A DNA stretch of 64,000 nt from Pseudoflavonifractor intestinihominis (GTDB lineage: Bacteria > Bacillota > Clostridia > Oscillospirales > Oscillospiraceae), in contig NZ_JBBMFK010000016.1 in assembly GCF_040096055.1 (NCBI RefSeq), positions 19,834 through 83,833 on the forward strand, in the 5' to 3' direction. The position numbers were made by a program, and so were the translations under genes. The notes beneath the pieces are model-generated. The model saw nothing but the letters and a program-made list of their open reading frames with translations. It searched no databases and had not been told where the DNA came from. Shown piece by piece: positions 59,542-64,000 of the stretch; the first letter of the stretch is position 1; each line of letters begins with the position of its first letter.

Positions 59542-62472
59542 ATGAAAAACAGAGGACGGCGCGCATGGATCATCACCACGTCGGTGGTCCTCGTGCTGCT
59601 GATTGTACTGAATACCGCCGCCGTTGTGCTCTTTGATCTGCTCAACATCGTCATGCCGGGCGGCGGCCTACGGGCCCTCTATGCCGACGGCGTGGAGGCC
59701 TCCTATGTCTCCGACTACGCCAGCAAGGAGGAGGCGCTGGAGCACGCCAACGAGCTGAACGTGGACCTGTGCCGGGAGGGCTTCGTGCTCCTGAAAAATG
59801 AGAACAGCGCCCTGCCCATCGCCACCCCCGAGTCGGACAGCGCCGTCACCCAGCGGCCCAAGATCTCCGTGTTCGGCAAGAACAGCGTGAACCTGGCCTA
59901 CGGCGGCTCCGGTTCCGGCGGCGCCGACACCGCCGACGCCGTGGACCTGTACACCGCCCTGGACGCGGCCGGCTTCGACTGCAACCCCACCCTCAAGTCC
60001 TTCTATGAGGACGAGTCCAAGTCCGGCCCCGCTCGCAAGGGCAACTCCAGCGACCTGGACAGCGGCAACAGCATCTCCATCGCCACCGGCGAGACCCCCC
60101 AGTCCATGTACACCGCCGATGTGACCGGCTCCTATGCCCAGTACAGCGACGCCGCCCTGGTGGTGTTCACCCGGGTGGGCGGCGAGGGCTTTGACCTGCC
60201 CCGCACCATGGGCTCTGCCGAGGGCGCCCGCGACCCGGAGGACACCTACCTCCAGCTGGACCAGAACGAGACCGACCTGCTCTCGGCCGTGTGCGAGGCC
60301 GGGTTTGACCACGTCATCGTCATCATCAACAGCGGCGCGGCCATGGAGCTGACCTTCCTGACCGACCCCGCCTACTACGCCTACCAGGAGCAGATCGACG
60401 GCTGCATCTGGATGGGCTTCCCCGGCAACACGGGCACCACCGCCCTGGCCGAGATCCTCAACGGCACCGTCAACCCCTCCGGCCGCACCGTGGACACCTA
60501 CGCCGCCGACCTGAAGCAGGACCCCACCTTTTACAACTTCGGCGACAACATGCAGACCGACGGCGACCGCTACACGACGAATGGGGAGACCCAGCGCTAC
60601 TTCTTCGTGGACTACGAGGAGGGCATCTACACCGGCTACAAGTACTATGAGACCCGGGGCTTTACCGACGGCGAGGAGTGGTACAGCGAGCATGTGGTCT
60701 ACCCCTTCGGCTACGGCCTGAGCTACACCACCTTTGAGTGGGCCATCGCCGACGCCTCCGCCATCGAGAACGCCACCATCGCCGCCGACGGCCTCTATGA
60801 GGTCCAGGTGCAGGTGACCAACACCGGCGCTGTGGCCGGCAAGGACGTGGTGGAGCTCTTCGCCCACGCCCCCTACTATGAGGGCGGCATTGAGAAGGCC
60901 CACGAGGTGCTGGTGGATTTCGCCAAGACCGACCTGCTCCAGCCCGGCGAGAGCCAGACCGTCACCCTCACCTTCAACCCCTACTATCTGGCCTCCTACG
61001 ACTACAAGGACGCCAACGGCAACGGCTTCAAGGGCTACGAGCTGGAGGAGGCCACCGGCTCCGACGGCTACCAGCTCTTTGTCAGCCGCAACGCCCATGA
61101 GGTGGTGGAGACCATCCCCTTCGCCGTGCCCACCGGCGGCATCCGCTATGAGACCGACCCGGTCACCGGCACGGCGGTGCAGAACCTGTACACCGACCTG
61201 GACGACCCCATGTTCAACTCTGACTACCAGCTCTCCACCATCCTCTCCCGCAGCGACTGGGAGGGCACCTGGCCCACCACCCCCACCGCGGAAGACCGTG
61301 AGGTCAGCGCCGAGTTCATCAATGCGCTGAAGGATATTTCCACCAACAATCCCACCGACTACGATTCGGAACCCATGCCCTGGTACGATGAGGACAACGG
61401 TCTGGATCTGCGGGACCTGCTGGAGCAGAGCGACGTGGAGCCGGAAAACCCCGGCGACCCGCTGGTGTCCTATGACGCGGAGCTGTGGGAGGACCTGCTG
61501 GACCAGGCCAGCCTGGATGAGATGGTGGCCATGTACGACTACGGCGCCTTCCAGACCAAGGCCATGGACAGCATCGGCAAGCCCAAGACCAACGACACCG
61601 ACGGCCCGGTGGGCTTCGTCAACTTCATGGACGGCACCACCTTCTACGGCACCTGCTCCTACTGCGCCGAGGTAGTCATTGCCTCCACCTGGAACCAGGC
61701 GCTGGTCGAGGACTTCGGCGTGTCCGTAGGCAACGAGGGCATCTGGGGCAACGCCCGGGGCGACGGCATGCCCTACTCCGGCTGGTACGCACCCGCCTGC
61801 AACATCCACCGCTCTCCCTTCGGCGGCCGCAACTTCGAGTACTACTCCGAGGACGGCATCCTCAGCGGCAAGATGGCCGCCGCCGTGGTCCGGGGCTGCC
61901 AGAGCAAGGGCGTGTACTGCTACGTCAAGCACTTCGCCCTCAACGAGCAGGAGACCCACCGCTCCATCGGCGGCGACTGCTCCTGGGTCACCGAGCAGGC
62001 CATGCGTGAGACCTTCCTCAAGCCCTTTGAGCTGGCGGTGAAGGAGGGCGGCACCCGGGCCATGATGAGCTCCTTCAACCGCATCGGCACCCGCTGGACC
62101 GGCGGCGACTACCGCCTGCTGACCACCATTCTGCGGGACGAGTGGGGCTTCCGGGGCATGGTGCTGTGCGACTTCAACACCGTGCCCGACTACATGGACT
62201 CCCGTCAGATGGCCTATGCCGGCGGCTCCATCAACCTGGCCACCACCCCGGTGAGCTGGTGCGACACCTCCGACGTGGCCGACGTGATCGTCCTGCGCCA
62301 GTGCACCAAGGACGTGCTCTACACGGTGGTCAACTCCAATGCCATGAACGGCGAGGTCATCGGCTACGCCATGCCCATCTGGACCATGGTGCTCATTGCG
62401 GTGGATATTGTAGTGGTCCTGGCCCTTGCGGTACGAGGAGTTGTAGTATTCAGGAAAAAGAAAGCTATATAA
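59542..62472 (+). CDS. GH3 beta-glycosidase with reversed domain order, anchored by N- and C-terminal membrane helices
   Basis: The 976-residue protein has a transmembrane helix near residues 8-30 and another at about 945-968 followed by the basic tail FRKKK, so the enzyme domains would lie outside between two anchors. The order is reversed as in the first GH3: C-type domain (about 55-392, ending PFGYGLSYTTFEW), fibronectin-III-like domain (about 400-520), then the barrel with RNFEYYSEDG, Lys796-His797 and nucleophile Asp877 in LCDFNT. AAGGGAGG precedes the ATG. It is clearly a paralogue of the 54698 enzyme, but anchored differently and without the Ig tail. Confidence 0.88.
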   Translation: MKNRGRRAWIITTSVVLVLLIVLNTAAVVLFDLLNIVMPGGGLRALYADGVEASYVSDYASKEEALEHANELNVDLCREGFVLLKNENSALPIATPESDSAVTQRPKISVFGKNSVNLAYGGSGSGGADTADAVDLYTALDAAGFDCNPTLKSFYEDESKSGPARKGNSSDLDSGNSISIATGETPQSMYTADVTGSYAQYSDAALVVFTRVGGEGFDLPRTMGSAEGARDPEDTYLQLDQNETDLLSAVCEAGFDHVIVIINSGAAMELTFLTDPAYYAYQEQIDGCIWMGFPGNTGTTALAEILNGTVNPSGRTVDTYAADLKQDPTFYNFGDNMQTDGDRYTTNGETQRYFFVDYEEGIYTGYKYYETRGFTDGEEWYSEHVVYPFGYGLSYTTFEWAIADASAIENATIAADGLYEVQVQVTNTGAVAGKDVVELFAHAPYYEGGIEKAHEVLVDFAKTDLLQPGESQTVTLTFNPYYLASYDYKDANGNGFKGYELEEATGSDGYQLFVSRNAHEVVETIPFAVPTGGIRYETDPVTGTAVQNLYTDLDDPMFNSDYQLSTILSRSDWEGTWPTTPTAEDREVSAEFINALKDISTNNPTDYDSEPMPWYDEDNGLDLRDLLEQSDVEPENPGDPLVSYDAELWEDLLDQASLDEMVAMYDYGAFQTKAMDSIGKPKTNDTDGPVGFVNFMDGTTFYGTCSYCAEVVIASTWNQALVEDFGVSVGNEGIWGNARGDGMPYSGWYAPACNIHRSPFGGRNFEYYSEDGILSGKMAAAVVRGCQSKGVYCYVKHFALNEQETHRSIGGDCSWVTEQAMRETFLKPFELAVKEGGTRAMMSSFNRIGTRWTGGDYRLLTTILRDEWGFRGMVLCDFNTVPDYMDSRQMAYAGGSINLATTPVSWCDTSDVADVIVLRQCTKDVLYTVVNSNAMNGEVIGYAMPIWTMVLIAVDIVVVLALAVRGVVVFRKKKAI

Positions 62473-62498
62473 GCAAATAGAGGTATTGACACACCTTT

Positions 62499-62537
62499 GA
62501 AACGGCGGCTCTAAATTCGAGCCGCCGTTTCCTTTTG
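62499..62537 (+). terminator. Terminator of the second GH3 gene
   Basis: GAAACGGCGGCTC (62499-62511) pairs perfectly with 62519-62531 around a 7-base loop, followed by CCTTTT. The next 160 bases show no gene. Confidence 0.85.
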
Positions 62538-62700
62538 CCTAAAATCCAACAACAGCACATACTTTGTGATTCGGCACGGCGGCAACAGGGTGAGCCGCCA
62601 TACACGACACCGTTTTTCGACATAAAACGCTGGGAGCCGCTCTGTAAAAAAAGCCCATTTTTGTTATCGGGACATCCTGGCTATAAAGACGAGCGGGAAT

Positions 62701-63126
62701 GATCTCGCACCGCCCTGGCCCTCAGAAGCTGCCCCCCATCTAAATATAGTTCGCAATGCTGAAAGGTCAAAACTGTTGCGGTTGGTGGGTGAGGATGTTA
62801 ATCAGATTAATGGGACAAATTATGAACTGCAGGCTGCAGATGATATGGAGGGCGTCATTTTGGATCAATGCCGGGATGATGCAATTCGGATCAAAAAATA
62901 TTCCCCCATTAAGAACGCTTGCAACCTGCTCACAATTGATAGACGATTTCGATCTCCGCAGGAGTGGATCGATGCCGGGAAACAATATGTCACGTTTCAA
63001 AACGGAAACCTGAATCTTAAGACCGGTGCTCTGGTCCCACATGACCCGATGGTTTTTACTACATTCTGTATCCATGCCAACTACCTGGGACCGGGCTGTG
63101 ATGTTGGAACGCCAGTATTTGATTAA
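62701..63126 (+). pseudogene. Phage/plasmid P4-type primase-helicase fragment
   Basis: The frame reads into VTFQNGNLNLKTGALVPHDP and then FTTFCIHANYLGPG. This matches the conserved NGxLDLxTGxLxPH segment at the start of the D5/P4 helicase region in mobile-element primases. A stop codon after VGTPVFD cuts it off just where the helicase domain should begin. No proper start or N-terminal primase domain is seen, so it is a remnant. The integrase fragment follows at once. Confidence 0.7.
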
Positions 63127-63151
63127 GTCGTTTTTCGCGCCGGGTGATAAT

Positions 63152-63757
63152 GTGGCGATCAGAAAGCGTGGAAACAGCTATCAAGTCGTGTACCGCTGTC
63201 CGGGCGAAGCTTCTCCTCGTACCGAAACCTTCAGGTCGGAGGACGAGGCACTGATCAGGGACATGCAGATCAAGCTGGCAAAAAAGAATGGGACCTTTGA
63301 GCCGCCTGTTAAAATTTCCAAGGGGACTGTACGGGCTAGGCAGGAGATCACGGTCAGCGATTTTCTGGACGAGTACGTGGAGGTCTACGGCCTGAAGCTG
63401 ATTGCCCAAAACAATTTTCGCCCGGTGGTGTTTCACAGTCTGAGACACAGCAGTACTTCGCTGAAGCTCAAACTGAGCCGCGGCAATATCAAGGCAGTGC
63501 AGGGAGACACAGGCCACGCCGAGGCCCGTATGGTGACCGATACCTATGCCCACGGGTTTGATGCAGGCCGAAAGCTGATCGCTCATGAAATGGATACAGG
63601 TTTCTTTGCCAAAGTAGGGGCGGCGCCTACCGAAGAAGATTTGGATGCGGATATGCTGCGTAAGCTGAAAGCTTTGATTCAAAGCCATCCGGAACTGTTG
63701 TCCGAATTACTGAAAGAGACGGAAAAGGACGGAAAAGCAGGGGCAAGGAGCACTTAA
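63152..63757 (+). pseudogene. Tyrosine recombinase (integrase) with internal deletion
   Basis: The N-terminus VAIRKRGNSYQVVYRC is typical of phage/ICE integrases, and ISKGTVRARQEITVSDFLDEYVEVYG corresponds to the start of the arm/core-binding region. This joins directly to the C-terminal catalytic part: FHSLRHSSTS (HxLR box), then GDTGHAEARMVTDTYAH with the catalytic tyrosine. The core-binding domain and the first catalytic arginine region are missing, so the 201-residue product cannot be an active recombinase. A GTG at 63152 is the likely original start. The frame is open, so the deletion was in frame or the remnant is young. Confidence 0.8.
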
Positions 63758-63768
63758 ATGTTGGCAAG

Positions 63769-63973
63769 TGTAAGCAAGCACAGCTCTTTTTGTCCTCTGC
63801 TAGGCCAAAAATGTAAGCAAAATATGCAGCATCTTCGATATTATACCAACAATTGAACATTGATCAGAAAGTACAAAAAAGGAGCCGAAACATGATGTTT
63901 CGGCTCCCTTTGGCACCCTGGAGTGTGTTTGTCAAACGAAAATGTGAGCAAAAGGGCCCCAAAAAAGTGAGCA
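63769..63973 (+). repeat. Direct TGTRAGCA repeats downstream of the integrase remnant
   Basis: TGTAAGCA occurs at 63769-63776 and 63812-63819, TGTGAGCA at 63943-63950, and AGTGAGCA at 63966-63973. The second and third copies extend to AAAATGTRAGCAAAA. All have the same orientation. Their place beside int suggests arm-type integrase binding sites or a decayed attachment region. Confidence 0.5.
63881..63911 (+). terminator. Hairpin downstream of the integrase remnant
   Basis: GGAGCCGAAACAT (63881-63893) pairs perfectly with 63895-63907 and is followed by CTTT. It probably terminates transcription of the integrase gene. The last 90 bases of the window show no gene. Confidence 0.7.
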
Positions 63974-64000
63974 CCTTCAGCACCAGATTTCATGTCGTGA

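Larger units (their letters stand above)
52191..64000 (+). mobile_element. Putative decayed integrative element inserted at a tRNA 3' end (right end outside the window)
   Basis: The left boundary is the tRNA fragment at 52191-52222. The interior carries a two-component system, three secreted or surface proteins and two broken phage-type genes. Close to the window end are a deleted tyrosine integrase (63152-63757) and repeated TGTRAGCA motifs (63769-63973). Part of the left segment (52300-54400) has lower GC and different codon use from the flanking chromosome. The intact tRNA expected at the other end is not seen before 64000, so extent and type (prophage or ICE/IME) remain open. Confidence 0.55.

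Noticed and set aside
59668..61959. 763-codon open frame on the minus strand
   Set aside because: Shadow of the second GH3 gene, with repetitive Gly/Val/His composition.

Overview
The window reads as chromosomal DNA of a high-GC, monoderm Clostridia bacterium, most likely Oscillospirales and close to the Flavonifractor / Pseudoflavonifractor / Lawsonibacter group. The support is strongly GC-biased third codon positions, lipoprotein signal peptides with lipoboxes, Firmicutes gene orders (tilS-hpt-ftsH and gdpP-rplI-dnaB), sigma-A promoters, and a CTTCCCCC/GGGGGAAG palindromic repeat with a CGGATGAGGG tail that I associate with these genomes. The genus is an inference.

Layout. 1-783: end of a tatD gene and its radical-SAM partner. 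831-1085: an array of perfect hairpins. 1090-9589: a nucleoside/ribose locus, with LacI regulator and ribokinase divergent from a BMP-type ABC transporter and an ADP-ribosylglycohydrolase homologue; two operator-like palindromes sit at the divergent promoters. 9969-13072: a secreted FMN/FAD reductase lipoprotein divergent from an AraC regulator. 13110-22150: housekeeping genes (ftsH, hpt, tilS, dnaB, rplI, a lipoprotein, gdpP) with structured repeats. 22447-29380: ilvE, an M42 peptidase with a duplicated 3' end, a YbaK-type deacylase, a CmpB-like membrane protein, a secreted stalk/DUF4358 protein and a second ftsH. 29717-33566: a YoaK-like protein, a less GC-rich AraC/MFS pair and a small tyrosine phosphatase.

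33752-38767 is the least familiar region: two zinc-ribbon membrane proteins, a 101-residue protein, a 600-residue protein joining an HExxH peptidase-like domain, a ParB-like segment and long Gln/Glu repeats, and a soluble TraD/VirD4-like ATPase, with no relaxase or mating genes nearby. 38862-51853 is a sucrose and raffinose-family sugar locus: amylosucrase, fructokinase, GH32 hydrolase, ABC transporter without an ATPase, LacI regulator, GH13 alpha-glucosidase and GH36 alpha-galactosidase. The same AACCGGTT palindrome lies upstream of the transporter operon and of the galactosidase operon, suggesting one regulon.

From about 52190 to the window end the DNA looks like an integrated element. Its left edge is a 3' tRNA fragment that keeps the tRNA terminator. 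Inside are a LytTR/GHKL two-component system, two GH3 enzymes with reversed domain order (one lipoprotein, one anchored by membrane helices at both ends) flanking a carbohydrate-binding-type lipoprotein, then a P4-type primase remnant and an internally deleted tyrosine integrase. The simplest reading is a decayed mobile element carrying a regulated surface glycosidase module; the right end lies beyond the window.
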